Below are positions 7,752 through 15,857 of a stretch of 32,889 bases of DNA, piece after piece. Position numbers and translations under genes: made by a program. Every line of letters begins with the position of its first letter. Position 1 is the first letter of the stretch. Under the pieces are notes generated by a model. The model searched no databases. It worked only from the letters and a program-made list of their open reading frames with translations, and was not told where the DNA came from. This stretch comes from a virus: IMG/VR virus record IMGVR_UViG_3300030114_000528, positions 1 to 32,889 of that record; one strand, written 5' to 3'.

Positions 7752-8859
7752 TGGGCTCTATAAAAAGCGCGGAATCTGGTATTTTCGCGTAAGGGATGTG
7801 AACGGGAAATTGCGCGCCCTCTCAACAAGGACGCGCAATTATGCGGAAGCCAAGAGCATCAAAGCCGAAAAAGAGAAAGAAAGCCAAGACGGTATTAGCG
7901 TGGACCTGTCGCGTAGACGCTATTGCGATTTTGCGCAGGAATGGCTAGAGCACAAGCGCATTGATTTATCGCCCAGAACATTTCTCACTTATCGCTGGGC
8001 CGTGAATCTGTCCAGTGACGCGTTCGGCGCGCTCCCGCTCGGCAATATTACTCTCGAAATTATCCGTAACTATCAAACGGAACAAAGCAAACGCATCGCG
8101 CCGGGAAGCATCAACGTGCTGACTGGAGTGATTATTTCCATTCTGCATGCTGCCGAACTTGGCCACCGTATTCAAGGCAAGCTAAAAAAACTGCGTGTGA
8201 AAAAGGAGCGCGGCCGCATTTTTACGCCGGATGAATTGCAGCGAATATTGACCACAGCAGATCGCCGAAAATCTCACATAAAATACGCAATACGGCTATT
8301 TCTTGAAACCGGAATGCGCCATAAAGAGATGCGTACGATTCGGATTGGCAACATCAACCTAAAACAGAAGATACTGACGATTCCGCGCGATTCCACCAAA
8401 ACCGATTCAGGTGCACGGGTCATTCCGCTAACAGATGAGGCATGCTCTGCTTTGCAGCAATTGATTGCTCGGGCCTACAGACTCGGTGCATCTACCGACG
8501 CGCATTACCTGTTCCCCGTGCGCATTCAGGAGCGGGGCGTTACGTGGCATGATCCAGCAAGGCCGCAAGAACCATTTAATGATGCCTGGCGGAATCTTAA
8601 GAAAGCCGCTGGCGTCGATCCTCGGTTGCGATTACATGACCTGCGCCATCATGTTGTGACCGAAATGGCGGCCGCCGGTGTCCCTGGCCGGGTCGCCATG
8701 AAGTTGCTTGGATGGTCGAGCATGAGTATATTTGGCCGATATGAGCATCTGCAATCTGACGCGCTTCGCGCTGGGATCGAGCAATGGTCATCGGCCCGCA
8801 AGCGCCCGGTGAGCACCTATGAAGCCAGCGCTCCGGGGTCATCCTCGCGCGTTGCTTGA
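7717..8859 (+). CDS. int: Second tyrosine recombinase (phage integrase)
   Basis: The ATG at 7717 is preceded by AAGGGGG and lies inside the end of the excisionase-like gene. The 380-residue product has an N-terminal Arm-type domain (GLYKKRGIWYFRVRDVNGK), a SAM-like core-binding domain (about 70-155) and a catalytic domain with Arg201 (ETGMRHKEMR), Lys228 (DSTKTDSGARVIPL), His307 and Arg310 (LHDLRHHV), Trp333 in the His/Trp position (LLGWSSMSIFGRYEHL) and Tyr342. All active-site positions are filled, so it should be functional. It is not a copy of the first integrase: the N-terminal domain and motif spacing differ. Two intact integrases in one phage are unusual; one could be a resolvase or belong to a neighbouring element. 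Confidence 0.92.
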   Translation: MPQTVAHGRNADGLYKKRGIWYFRVRDVNGKLRALSTRTRNYAEAKSIKAEKEKESQDGISVDLSRRRYCDFAQEWLEHKRIDLSPRTFLTYRWAVNLSSDAFGALPLGNITLEIIRNYQTEQSKRIAPGSINVLTGVIISILHAAELGHRIQGKLKKLRVKKERGRIFTPDELQRILTTADRRKSHIKYAIRLFLETGMRHKEMRTIRIGNINLKQKILTIPRDSTKTDSGARVIPLTDEACSALQQLIARAYRLGASTDAHYLFPVRIQERGVTWHDPARPQEPFNDAWRNLKKAAGVDPRLRLHDLRHHVVTEMAAAGVPGRVAMKLLGWSSMSIFGRYEHLQSDALRAGIEQWSSARKRPVSTYEASAPGSSSRVA

Positions 8860-8951
8860 CTCGTTTCCTTGCTTTCGTGGTACAAGCAGTGGCACAAGGA
8901 CGGGGTCGATCAGAGCGCGCCCGTCGCGGGTCCTTCCCGGACGGCCGCGCC

Positions 8952-8979
8952 GTGCGGGTTACGCGCCCGCGCCAATTTT
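8952..8979 (+). terminator. Weak intrinsic-terminator-like hairpin
   Basis: Arms 8952-8958 (GTGCGGG) and 8966-8972 (CCCGCGC) pair with one G-U wobble around a seven-base loop, and four T residues follow (8976-8979). It would end transcription from the recombinase genes before the packaging genes. The T-run is short, so it may equally be part of the packaging site. Confidence 0.35.
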
Positions 8980-8982
8980 CTA

Positions 8983-9012
8983 GCGACAGGCAAATTTTAG
9001 GACCGTTTCCAT
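8983..9012 (+). promoter_or_regulatory. Possible weak member of the late-promoter family
   Basis: GCGACA (8983-8988), 18 bases, then TTCCAT (9007-9012), seven bases before the ATG of the small terminase, which has no SD. It matches the geometry of the better sites in this window but the -35 hexamer agrees at only four of six positions and the -10 lacks A at position 2. Confidence 0.25.
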
Positions 9013-9019
9013 TTCCGCG

Positions 9020-9580
9020 ATGGCAGAGGCGCAAAAATCCGGCGGATTCGATGCGATGCCAGTCGAGGATGTCGCTGAGCTTCTGTTCGTCAGCGCAAAA
9101 ACTGTTCGCAACTGGATCAATCACAATGGTTTATCGTGCAAGGATGATGGCCGCCGTCGCGTTTTGGTGTGGCGCGAAGTTCTTGACTGGTATATCGCCA
9201 TGCGAGTCGAGCGCGACGGAAACAGCGGAAACGAGCCTGAGCCCGCCCCGGACGCTCCGGCGGAAACGCTTCCGCAAGCGGAAACCCGAAAAACCATCGC
9301 CGAGGCGGACCTGAAAGAGCTTCGCCTCGCCCAACTTCGCGGGCAACTCGTTCCGGCGGACGAGGTCGGCCGCAACGTGGGCCGCGTGGCCTCGGCCATC
9401 AAAACCAAGCTCGATGCGCTGCCAAACTCACTGGCCATGCGCCTCATCGGAAAATCGGATCGTGTTGAAGTGCAGCAGATTCTTCAGGATGCCATCTATC
9501 GCATCCGGTTGGAACTGGCTGCCGTGGCTTCCGAGCCGGAGCCGGTTTCCGTTTCCGTTGACGAGGAGGACGCAGATTGA
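9020..9580 (+). CDS. Terminase small subunit, Nu1-like
   Basis: The 186-residue protein starts with a helix-turn-helix (MPVEDVAELLFVSAKTVRNWINHNGL, about residues 13-38) of the Nu1 type, followed by a strand with VLVWREVLDWYI. A Pro/Ala-rich linker (about 72-92) leads to a helical region (ETRKTIAEADLKELRLAQLRGQLVPADEVGRNVGRVASAIKTKLDALPNSLAMRL) that in this family is involved in assembly and large-subunit contact. It should recognise the packaging site just upstream. No SD is visible before the ATG. Its stop overlaps the TTG start of the large subunit, so the two subunits are coupled. The assignment is firm from motif plus position. Confidence 0.88.
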   Translation: MAEAQKSGGFDAMPVEDVAELLFVSAKTVRNWINHNGLSCKDDGRRRVLVWREVLDWYIAMRVERDGNSGNEPEPAPDAPAETLPQAETRKTIAEADLKELRLAQLRGQLVPADEVGRNVGRVASAIKTKLDALPNSLAMRLIGKSDRVEVQQILQDAIYRIRLELAAVASEPEPVSVSVDEEDAD

Positions 9581-11628
9581 CCGCCTACGTTTGCCCGCCG
9601 GCCAGCCGCGCGGCCCTGCAGGCGGCCATCCGGCAGGGCCTTGCCATTTTCACGCCAAAGCCTCCGCTTTCGCTTTCCGAGTGGGCTGACGAGTACGCAT
9701 ACATTCCTGCCGGATCAGCCGAGCCAGGCAAGTTCGTCACGGCCGTCGCCGAGTACCAGCGCGAGCCGATGGATGCCATCTCCGATCCGCATATCCGCAA
9801 GGTGGTGCTCATCTGGGCTAGCCAGACCGGCAAGACGCAGATCCAACTCAACGCGACCGGATACTTTTCGCACCACGATCCGGCCTATATGCTGATGATC
9901 CAGCCGACGCTGGAGCGCGCCGAGGAGGTTTCAAAGCTCCGCATCGCAACAATGATCCGCGATACGCCCGTGCTGCGTGAGCTCTACCCTGACCCGAAGT
10001 CGCGCGATTCCGGCAATACCCTGCTTCTCAAGGAATTTCCCGGCGGCTATCTAGCGCTGATTGGCTCCAATGCACCTTCCGGACTCGCCTCAAAGCCGGT
10101 GCGCATTCTGCTACCCGACGAGGTCGATCGCTTCGAGGAGTCGGCAGGCACTGAGGGCGACCCTCTAGCCCTGGCCGAGATTCGCGGATCGACCTACTGG
10201 AATTTCAAGATCATCGAGACCTCGACGCCGCTCATCAAAGGAACAAGCCGCATCGAGCAATCTGGCGAAGAGTCTGACAAACGCTACTATTTTGTGCGCT
10301 GCCCTCGCTGTGGCCTCGAGCAGAGGCTCGTCTGGAGTCGTCTCCGCTACGACACCGAAGATGTTGGCGGTGGCCGCCTCCGGCCTACGCACGTTTGGTA
10401 CGAGTGCGCCTCCGGGCTCACTCGGGATGACAAACTGGGCTGTGCCATCGAGGAGTCGGAAAAGTACGAGATGATCCGGCACGGTCGATGGAAGGCCACC
10501 GTGACCAGCACGGACGGCCGCACCGCGGGCTTTTATCTCAACGCACTCTACTCGCCATGGGTAGAGTGGACCCGCCTGGCGCAGGAGTGGATCGCGGCGC
10601 AGAACGATTCCGAGAAACTGCAGGTCTTCACCAACACACGCCTGGCGGAATCATGGGAGCTGAAGGGCGATGGCGCCGAAGAGTCGGCTCTGTCCAGCCG
10701 CCTCGAACCACTTGCGGCCGAAGACCTGCTGCCGGACGGTGTCTTGATGCTGACCATGGGCGTCGATGTGCAGCGTGATCGCATCGAGGCCAGCATCTGG
10801 GGATGGGGACTCGACAAGGAAAGTTGGATACTCGATCACCGCGTGATGCGCGGATCGCCCGCACTGCCCGAGGAGCATCCGGATAGCCCATGGCGCGAGC
10901 TGGACGACTACCGCAAAACGGCCTTCCCTCATCCATCCGGAAAGTCACTGCGCGTCATCTGCTGCTGCGTCGACTCAGGCGACCAGACAAAAATCGTCTA
11001 CGACTACACGCGGCGTCGCGAGCGCGAGCGCGTCTATGCGATCAAAGGTGTCGCAGGCTTCGGAAAGCCACTCGTGAACAATGGCAAGCGCCCGGACAAA
11101 AACAAGACGCTGCTTTACCTCATTGGCGTTGATACGGCCAAGGAGCGCATCTATTCCGGTCTGAAGCAGTCACAACCAGGCCCGGGCTTTACGCACATCA
11201 TGAAAAACGATCACCTCGGTGACGAGTATCTGCGCCAGCTCACCTCGGAGCATTTGGTCACAACCAAGGTCAAAGGCCGTCCCGTTCTGAGCTTCGTCCT
11301 GCGTGAGGGGCGCCGCAATGAGACGCTCGACTGCGCCGTCTACGCCTCGGCCGCGCGTGAAATTATGCGCCCGAACTTCGAGAAAATCTTCCGCAGTCTC
11401 TGGGGGCGCGATCCGTTGCCGCGCATGGCCGAAGAACTGGCAGCCTCGATGCGCGCAGTGGCGCGCGTCACCCAGGCCACCGCCCACCCTGCGCCTGCGC
11501 CGGAATCACCATGCGCGCCAGAGGTTGAAATGGACCCGCTGGCCAGCCTTCCCGTTATTGGTAGCGTTAAACAGACCAAAAGCAACAACACGCCAGAAAA
11601 CTGGCGTGATTCGTGGAAACTTCTGTGA
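9577..11628 (+). CDS. Terminase large subunit, GpA family
   Basis: This 683-residue ATPase-nuclease pumps DNA into the prohead and cuts it at the packaging site. The TTG start overlaps the small-subunit stop and has GAGGAGGA (9563-9570) six bases upstream. The ATPase domain shows a Walker A variant at residues 82-87 (SQTGKT) and Walker B at 178-182 (LLPDE). A zinc-knuckle-like CPRC (Cys242, Cys245) follows. The nuclease part begins with LTMGVDVQRDRIEASIWGWG around residue 390 and includes a conserved CCVDSGDQT segment. The length matches lambda gpA-type proteins. The C-terminal tail is Pro/Ala-rich, and its codons include a strong hairpin. GpA-type terminase with a Nu1 partner points to cos packaging. 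Confidence 0.96.
   Translation: MTAYVCPPASRAALQAAIRQGLAIFTPKPPLSLSEWADEYAYIPAGSAEPGKFVTAVAEYQREPMDAISDPHIRKVVLIWASQTGKTQIQLNATGYFSHHDPAYMLMIQPTLERAEEVSKLRIATMIRDTPVLRELYPDPKSRDSGNTLLLKEFPGGYLALIGSNAPSGLASKPVRILLPDEVDRFEESAGTEGDPLALAEIRGSTYWNFKIIETSTPLIKGTSRIEQSGEESDKRYYFVRCPRCGLEQRLVWSRLRYDTEDVGGGRLRPTHVWYECASGLTRDDKLGCAIEESEKYEMIRHGRWKATVTSTDGRTAGFYLNALYSPWVEWTRLAQEWIAAQNDSEKLQVFTNTRLAESWELKGDGAEESALSSRLEPLAAEDLLPDGVLMLTMGVDVQRDRIEASIWGWGLDKESWILDHRVMRGSPALPEEHPDSPWRELDDYRKTAFPHPSGKSLRVICCCVDSGDQTKIVYDYTRRRERERVYAIKGVAGFGKPLVNNGKRPDKNKTLLYLIGVDTAKERIYSGLKQSQPGPGFTHIMKNDHLGDEYLRQLTSEHLVTTKVKGRPVLSFVLREGRRNETLDCAVYASAAREIMRPNFEKIFRSLWGRDPLPRMAEELAASMRAVARVTQATAHPAPAPESPCAPEVEMDPLASLPVIGSVKQTKSNNTPENWRDSWKLL
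11589..11608 (+). other. Strong hairpin inside the end of the terminase gene
   Basis: CACGCCAG (11589-11596) and CTGGCGTG (11601-11608) form a perfect eight-pair stem with an AAAA loop, 18 bases before the terminase stop codon is reached. No T-run follows directly. It could slow or partly end transcription entering the head operon, or protect the upstream mRNA end. Confidence 0.6.
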
Positions 11629-11653
11629 TTTTTCGCGATTTTTGACCATTTTT
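11628..11653 (+). promoter_or_regulatory. Three helically phased T-tracts (predicted DNA bend)
   Basis: ATTTTT occurs at 11628-11633, 11638-11643 and 11648-11653, exactly ten bases apart. Phased A/T-tracts of this length are known to curve DNA. The second tract overlaps the -35 hexamer of the promoter at 11642. Confidence 0.7.
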
Positions 11654-11671
11654 ACGGATCGGTTTTACCCT
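11642..11671 (+). promoter_or_regulatory. Late promoter A (leaderless type)
   Basis: TTGACC (11642-11647), an 18-base spacer and TACCCT (11666-11671), then only CCCGC before the ATG at 11677. There is no SD. A start site about seven bases past the -10 would fall at the ATG, giving a leaderless mRNA. Confidence 0.55.
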
Positions 11672-11676
11672 CCCGC

Positions 11677-12297
11677 ATGAGCAGCTATCCCGGAATCCTC
11701 CCCGGTTGGGTGGTATTTTCGCTCGACGAGCCACATCCTGAGCCTCTGGCGGCCATCGCGGGCGACTCACTGCGTTGGCAGCGCAGCTTTGAAGATTACC
11801 CCGCCAATGCTGGATGGACGCTGACCTATGCGCTCAATAATGCCGCGCAGCGCTATCTCGTCGCCTCTGGGGATGTCGCTGCCGACGGCGATGGGTTCAC
11901 GATTACGATTCCTTCCTCCGAGACCAAGACCTGGGTACCGGGCGAGTACCTGTGGCTGGCCGTTCTGCAAAATGCTGCCACGGGCGCGCGCGTCACCGGA
12001 GCAGCCGGGCGCATTACGATCCAGCCCGATGTACTCGACGCCACTGCGCCCATCGACACGCGCAGCCAGGAAGAAATCGCGCTTGAGAATGTGAAAGCAA
12101 CCATCGCCGGCCGCGCCAGCGATGGCGTCCTCGAGTACAAAATCGGCGATCGTGAATTGCGCCGCTACTCGATGGCTGAGCTCATGAGCCTCAAGAGCTA
12201 TCTGTCCTCCGAGGTCAAGCAGCAGCGCATCGACCGTGGCGAAACCGTGCTGCCAGAAACGGTAGCCTTTCACATGGATTGGGGCATCAATGGCTGA
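11677..12297 (+). CDS. gpW-like head-tail connector with extra N-terminal beta domain
   Basis: This 206-residue protein lies where lambda encodes W, between large terminase and portal. The C-terminal part (about 138-190) has the gpW-like pattern: a helix ending in IAGRAS, a two-strand hairpin (GVLEYKIGDRELRRYS) and a second helix (MAELMSLKSYLSSEVKQQR). gpW plugs the portal after packaging and lets the tail join. Residues 1-125 are an added beta-sandwich-like domain, with WTLTYALNN and GEYLWLAVLQNAATGARVT, not present in the 68-residue lambda protein; similar N-terminal extensions occur in other phages. It overlaps the portal gene by eight bases. No SD precedes the ATG; a promoter-like element sits directly before it. 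Confidence 0.7.
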   Translation: MSSYPGILPGWVVFSLDEPHPEPLAAIAGDSLRWQRSFEDYPANAGWTLTYALNNAAQRYLVASGDVAADGDGFTITIPSSETKTWVPGEYLWLAVLQNAATGARVTGAAGRITIQPDVLDATAPIDTRSQEEIALENVKATIAGRASDGVLEYKIGDRELRRYSMAELMSLKSYLSSEVKQQRIDRGETVLPETVAFHMDWGING

Positions 12298-13801
12298 TCT
12301 GACGATTCTCGATCTCTCTGAGGCGCGGCACGAACTGTCGACCGTTGCCATGGCCGCCGCGCCCAAGGCGCGCGCCTACGATGCCGCGGCCTTCACGCGC
12401 CTCACCGAGGACTGGCCCACCTGGACAACCTCGGCCGATCTTGATCTCTGGGCAGACATCTACCGGCTGCGCGCCCGCGCCCGACGCGAGGCGCAGAACA
12501 ACCCGCTGGCTCGCAAGGCGATCAAGAATTTTAAAAAGAACGTCGTTGGAGCCTCAGGCATTACCATGCGTGCCAAGATTCCGATGAAAAAGGGCAGAAA
12601 ACTGAACAAAAAGCTAAATGATCAGATTGAGCAGCTTTTTCGCCAGTGGAGTCGCCCAGAAAACTGCACCGTGCAGGGAAACATGAGTTGGCGCTTTTCT
12701 CAGGGGTTTGCCGGAGCGCAACTCTTTCGGGATGGCGAGTGCTTCATTCGGCGCCGCATGGGCAACAACAAATTCAATTTTGCGCTGCAGTTCATTGATC
12801 CTGACCAGCTCGACACCAACTACTACCTGCAACAAATGGCCAATGGCAACTCGATCCGCATGGGTGTCGAGATGGATGTGGACGGGCGCCCCGTTGCCTA
12901 TCACTTCTGGGATCACCATCCCGCCGAGTGGTCCATCTCGCCGAAGAACCGTATTCGTGTGCCGGCCGAAGACGTGATCCATCTCTACCCCATGGACCGC
13001 GTGATGCAGTCGCGCGGCATCACAGAGATGGCCTCGTCGCTGATGACGATGCACATGCTCTCCGGCTACTCCATGGCCGAAGTTGTTGCCGCGCGCCTCG
13101 CCGCCGCCAAAATGGGTTTCTTCGTCAAAAAATCATCCGACGCGGAGTTTACCGGAAACGAGCGCGATGCCGATCGCAACATCAAAATGAAGGCCAATCC
13201 GGGAACTATGGAAACGCTGCCGGAAGGCGTTGAATTTCAGCCGTGGGACCCTCAGCATCCAACAAGCCAGTTCCCGGCATTCACTAAAATGCTGCAGCGG
13301 TTGATCGGCGCAGGCCTTGACCAGAGCTATGAGAACCTGGCCAACGACCGCGAGGGAGTGAACTACTCCTCCATCCGTGCCGGGCTTCTCGATGATCGTG
13401 ATTCGTGGCGCGACTGGCAGCAGTACTTCATTGAGATGCTCTGCCAGCGCGTCATCGCGTGGTTTCTGGAATCAGTTTGGCTCTCTGGCCTGCTGCCCGC
13501 CGATGTAGTCGCAGAAGATCTGGTCGATTACATTGAGTGGACGGGCCGCGCCTGGGCATGGATCGATCCTCTCAAAGATAACCAGGCCTCCACCGAGGCG
13601 CATAACAGTGGCCGCCAAACCATGACGCAACAGTTGGCCGAGTTGGGATTGGACTTTGAGGAAACGATGGAGCAATACGCCTACGAGCAGGGAGTCATCA
13701 AGCAGCTCGGGCTGAACTTCAATTCGGACATCCACGGCGACGCCAAGGCTCAACCCGACGACGGCAGCGATCCGGATGGAGACAAAACGCAAAAGGAATA
13801 G
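12290..13801 (+). CDS. Portal protein, lambda family
   Basis: The 503-residue protein matches the lambda-type portal: N-terminal RARARREAQNNPLARKAIKNFKKNVVG, then GITMRAKIP, the FRDGECFIRRR strand, LQFIDPDQLD, an EMDVDGRPVAYHFWDHHP strand pair, DVIHLYPMDRVMQSRGITEM, and a C-terminal crown with NYSSIRAGLLDDRDSWRDWQQYF. Portals form a dodecameric ring at one capsid vertex through which DNA enters and leaves. Length is close to lambda gpB. The ATG lies within the end of the gpW-like gene and has GGGG about five bases upstream, so it is probably coupled. The C-terminus is acidic and disordered (QPDDGSDPDGDKTQKE). Confidence 0.95.
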   Translation: MADLTILDLSEARHELSTVAMAAAPKARAYDAAAFTRLTEDWPTWTTSADLDLWADIYRLRARARREAQNNPLARKAIKNFKKNVVGASGITMRAKIPMKKGRKLNKKLNDQIEQLFRQWSRPENCTVQGNMSWRFSQGFAGAQLFRDGECFIRRRMGNNKFNFALQFIDPDQLDTNYYLQQMANGNSIRMGVEMDVDGRPVAYHFWDHHPAEWSISPKNRIRVPAEDVIHLYPMDRVMQSRGITEMASSLMTMHMLSGYSMAEVVAARLAAAKMGFFVKKSSDAEFTGNERDADRNIKMKANPGTMETLPEGVEFQPWDPQHPTSQFPAFTKMLQRLIGAGLDQSYENLANDREGVNYSSIRAGLLDDRDSWRDWQQYFIEMLCQRVIAWFLESVWLSGLLPADVVAEDLVDYIEWTGRAWAWIDPLKDNQASTEAHNSGRQTMTQQLAELGLDFEETMEQYAYEQGVIKQLGLNFNSDIHGDAKAQPDDGSDPDGDKTQKE

Positions 13802-13807
13802 CCGGAT

Positions 13808-13838
13808 TTGACAGCTTTTCACAGTTCCGTGGCACCAT
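13808..13838 (+). promoter_or_regulatory. Late promoter B (leaderless type)
   Basis: TTGACA (13808-13813), a 19-base spacer and CACCAT (13833-13838), nine bases before the ATG at 13848. There is no SD at that start. It would drive the protease-capsid gene, which has to be the most highly expressed gene of the late region. Confidence 0.45.
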
Positions 13839-13847
13839 GCCCGCGCA

Positions 13848-15857
13848 ATGAGCCGCACACGCGAACTACCCAAATCGCTGCCCGCCGGATACCGCACCAT
13901 TTCCATCCGCGCCCAAGAGGGCTCGGATGGAGCCAAGCAGTATCCAATCACTTTTTCGTCAGAAAATCCCGTCAAGCGTACAGGGTGGTGGGGATGGTAT
14001 TACGAGGTCCTCGGTCACAACGCTGGCGAGGTCCGCACGGATCGTCTCGAGAACGGCCTGACCGTGCTCGACGGCCACGATCCCATGATGCGCGCCGGCA
14101 GGCTCACCAATGCCAAAATCGCCGACCAGCGCGGCAGCGGAGAAATCAAGTTCGGTTCCACCCAGTTCGCAAAGGATCGCCAGCAGGAAGTCGATGACGG
14201 CATTCTGAGCGGCATCTCGGTCGGCTACCAGGTGCACGACTATCAGCGCGTGGCCGACGTTGACCCCGATGACGACGAAGACGAGGACTACCTCGGAACC
14301 TATCGCGCCGTCGACTGGGAACCCTACGAGGTTTCTCTCACTCCCATCGAGGCCGATGCGCGTTGCGGTGTTGGGCGTTCGCTTGCCTCGCCGGAAGAGG
14401 CTTTGCAGCAGCACATCCCGCTTTTCCCGGTGCGCTTTCAGGGCGCGCCGGCCCTCCCCCCTGAACCACAGCAAAAGGAGAATCGATCCATGGCAACCCC
14501 CGCTGTTACACCCGTCCCCGCTGTGGCACCCGTCTCGGTGCAAGTGGGTGCCGACAATATCGCCCAGGAGCGCAAGCGGGCGGCCTACATCAACCTGCTT
14601 TCCCGTCAGTATCCCGATATTCTCACCCGCGATCTGTCGGAAAAGTTCCTCAACGAAGGCACCGAGGCCAATGCCGTCAGCGCCTATGTCCTCGAGCAGA
14701 AGCGCTCCTCCGAAATCGCGTTGCACTCTGGCAGCCCGGTGCATCTCTCTGACAAGGAACGCAAGGCCTACAGTGTGCAGCGCGCCATGCGTGCCGTTGC
14801 CGGTGCGCGCCATGGCTTTACGGAAGAGGCTGGATTCGAGAACGAGGTATCGCAGGAAATCGGCAAGCAGCTCGGCCGGGACACGGGCGGCATCTACATC
14901 CCGACGATGGAGCCCATCTTCCGCCTCACCCCGCAAGAGTTGCAGAAGCGCGCACTCTACACCGGGACGAGCGGAGCGGGCGGTGCGACAGTGGCCACGG
15001 AGTTGGTCAGCTTCCTCGACGTTCTGCGCCCTGCCACCAAACTCTTTCGTCTCGGCGCAGAGTTCATGGGCGGCATGCAGTCCAACTTTTCGTTGCCCAA
15101 GCAGCTTTCGGATGCCGACTTCAACTGGGTGGGTGAGAATCCCGGCGCTGACAACACGGACATCGATCCGACCTTTGGCCAAGTGGCCTTTACTCCCAAG
15201 ACCGCAACCGGGTCGACGAGCTGGTCGCGGCAGTTGCTGGTGCAGTCGTCCATCGACGTTGAGGCCAAGGTGCGCAACTCGCTTGTGCAACGCGCGGCCA
15301 TCGCCATTGAGAAAGTTGGCCTTCAGGGAACCGGGTCGGCCAACCAACCGCAGGGAATCCTGTCCGCCTCCGGTGTTTCGGTTGTTGCGCTCGGCACCAA
15401 TGGTGCGGCACCTACCTTCGGCAATCTGGTCGACATGGGGCAAGACCCTGCCGCCTACAACGCCGATCAGCTCGGCGAGCTCCGCTACCTGCTCACCCCT
15501 GAAATCGCCGGTTACCTGATGCAGACGCCGATGCTCAACAACACCATCGCCCTGCCGACCTGGACCACTGTGGGAGATCAGGGATACATCAACGGTCGCC
15601 GCGCCGACTGGTCGAACCTGCTTCCCAAAAACCTCACCAAGGGAACTGGCACGGGCCTGCACGCCGGTATCGCGGGTGTCTTCAACTGCCTGACGATTGC
15701 CGAGTGGGGTGCAATGGAGCTCATGCTCGATCCCTTCACCGGTTCCAAGCAGGCTTTGATCAAGATCATCGCCAACCTCATGGTCGACGTGCATCCCACC
15801 TACGCGCAGGCCTTCAGCGTGTATCTGGATGCCGTGAACTCAACCAGCGAGGCTTAA
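13848..15857 (+). CDS. Prohead protease fused to HK97-fold major capsid protein
   Basis: One 669-residue frame encodes two head proteins that are separate in lambda and HK97. Residues 1-185 match an S78-type prohead protease: the His77 motif (TVLDGHDPM), the GRLTNAKI strand, the probable catalytic serine 124 in LSGISVGYQV, and WEPYEVSLTPIEADARCGV. An acidic stretch (DVDPDDDEDEDY) lies inside it. Residues 186-214 are a linker. From Met215 a delta-like helical scaffold region is followed (about 300-669) by a capsid domain with RALYTGTSGAGGATVATELV, SWSRQLLVQSSIDVEAKVR, GTGSANQPQGIL and MELMLDPFTGS. An internal SD and ATG at Met215 would give a separate 455-residue capsid. No SD precedes the first ATG. 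Confidence 0.9.
   Translation: MSRTRELPKSLPAGYRTISIRAQEGSDGAKQYPITFSSENPVKRTGWWGWYYEVLGHNAGEVRTDRLENGLTVLDGHDPMMRAGRLTNAKIADQRGSGEIKFGSTQFAKDRQQEVDDGILSGISVGYQVHDYQRVADVDPDDDEDEDYLGTYRAVDWEPYEVSLTPIEADARCGVGRSLASPEEALQQHIPLFPVRFQGAPALPPEPQQKENRSMATPAVTPVPAVAPVSVQVGADNIAQERKRAAYINLLSRQYPDILTRDLSEKFLNEGTEANAVSAYVLEQKRSSEIALHSGSPVHLSDKERKAYSVQRAMRAVAGARHGFTEEAGFENEVSQEIGKQLGRDTGGIYIPTMEPIFRLTPQELQKRALYTGTSGAGGATVATELVSFLDVLRPATKLFRLGAEFMGGMQSNFSLPKQLSDADFNWVGENPGADNTDIDPTFGQVAFTPKTATGSTSWSRQLLVQSSIDVEAKVRNSLVQRAAIAIEKVGLQGTGSANQPQGILSASGVSVVALGTNGAAPTFGNLVDMGQDPAAYNADQLGELRYLLTPEIAGYLMQTPMLNNTIALPTWTTVGDQGYINGRRADWSNLLPKNLTKGTGTGLHAGIAGVFNCLTIAEWGAMELMLDPFTGSKQALIKIIANLMVDVHPTYAQAFSVYLDAVNSTSEA
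14473..14492 (+). promoter_or_regulatory. Internal ribosome-binding site and start for free capsid protein
   Basis: AAAAGGAG (14473-14480) stands nine bases before an in-frame ATG (14490-14492) at the junction between the protease and capsid parts. It is far better than the upstream start, which has no SD, so free capsid protein probably outnumbers the fusion. Confidence 0.6.

Larger units (their letters stand above)
8860..9019 (+). other. Intergenic region before terminase; candidate cos site
   Basis: These 160 bases separate the second recombinase from the small terminase gene and hold no convincing gene. The middle (about 8905-8975) is very GC-rich with several short dyads. In lambda-like phages with Nu1- and GpA-type terminases, cos lies directly upstream of the small subunit, so this is the natural place for it. 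The nick positions cannot be read from sequence alone. Confidence 0.35.

Noticed and set aside
8905-8975. Possible tRNA in the GC-rich stretch before the terminase
   Set aside because: I could not form a cloverleaf with a proper T-arm and anticodon arm; the dyads are short and irregular.
8856-9314. A 152-codon frame between the second recombinase and the small terminase
   Set aside because: It overlaps most of the HTH part of the terminase in another frame, has no SD and no domain.
14260-15519. A 419-codon plus-strand frame inside the capsid gene
   Set aside because: Shifted-frame shadow, rich in Ser, Arg and Pro with no domain, within a gene of certain identity.
13959-15794. A 611-codon open frame on the minus strand opposite the protease-capsid gene
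   Set aside because: It lies wholly antisense to a gene with clear protease and capsid motifs; its own product has no recognisable domain and its openness follows from GC-rich codon use.
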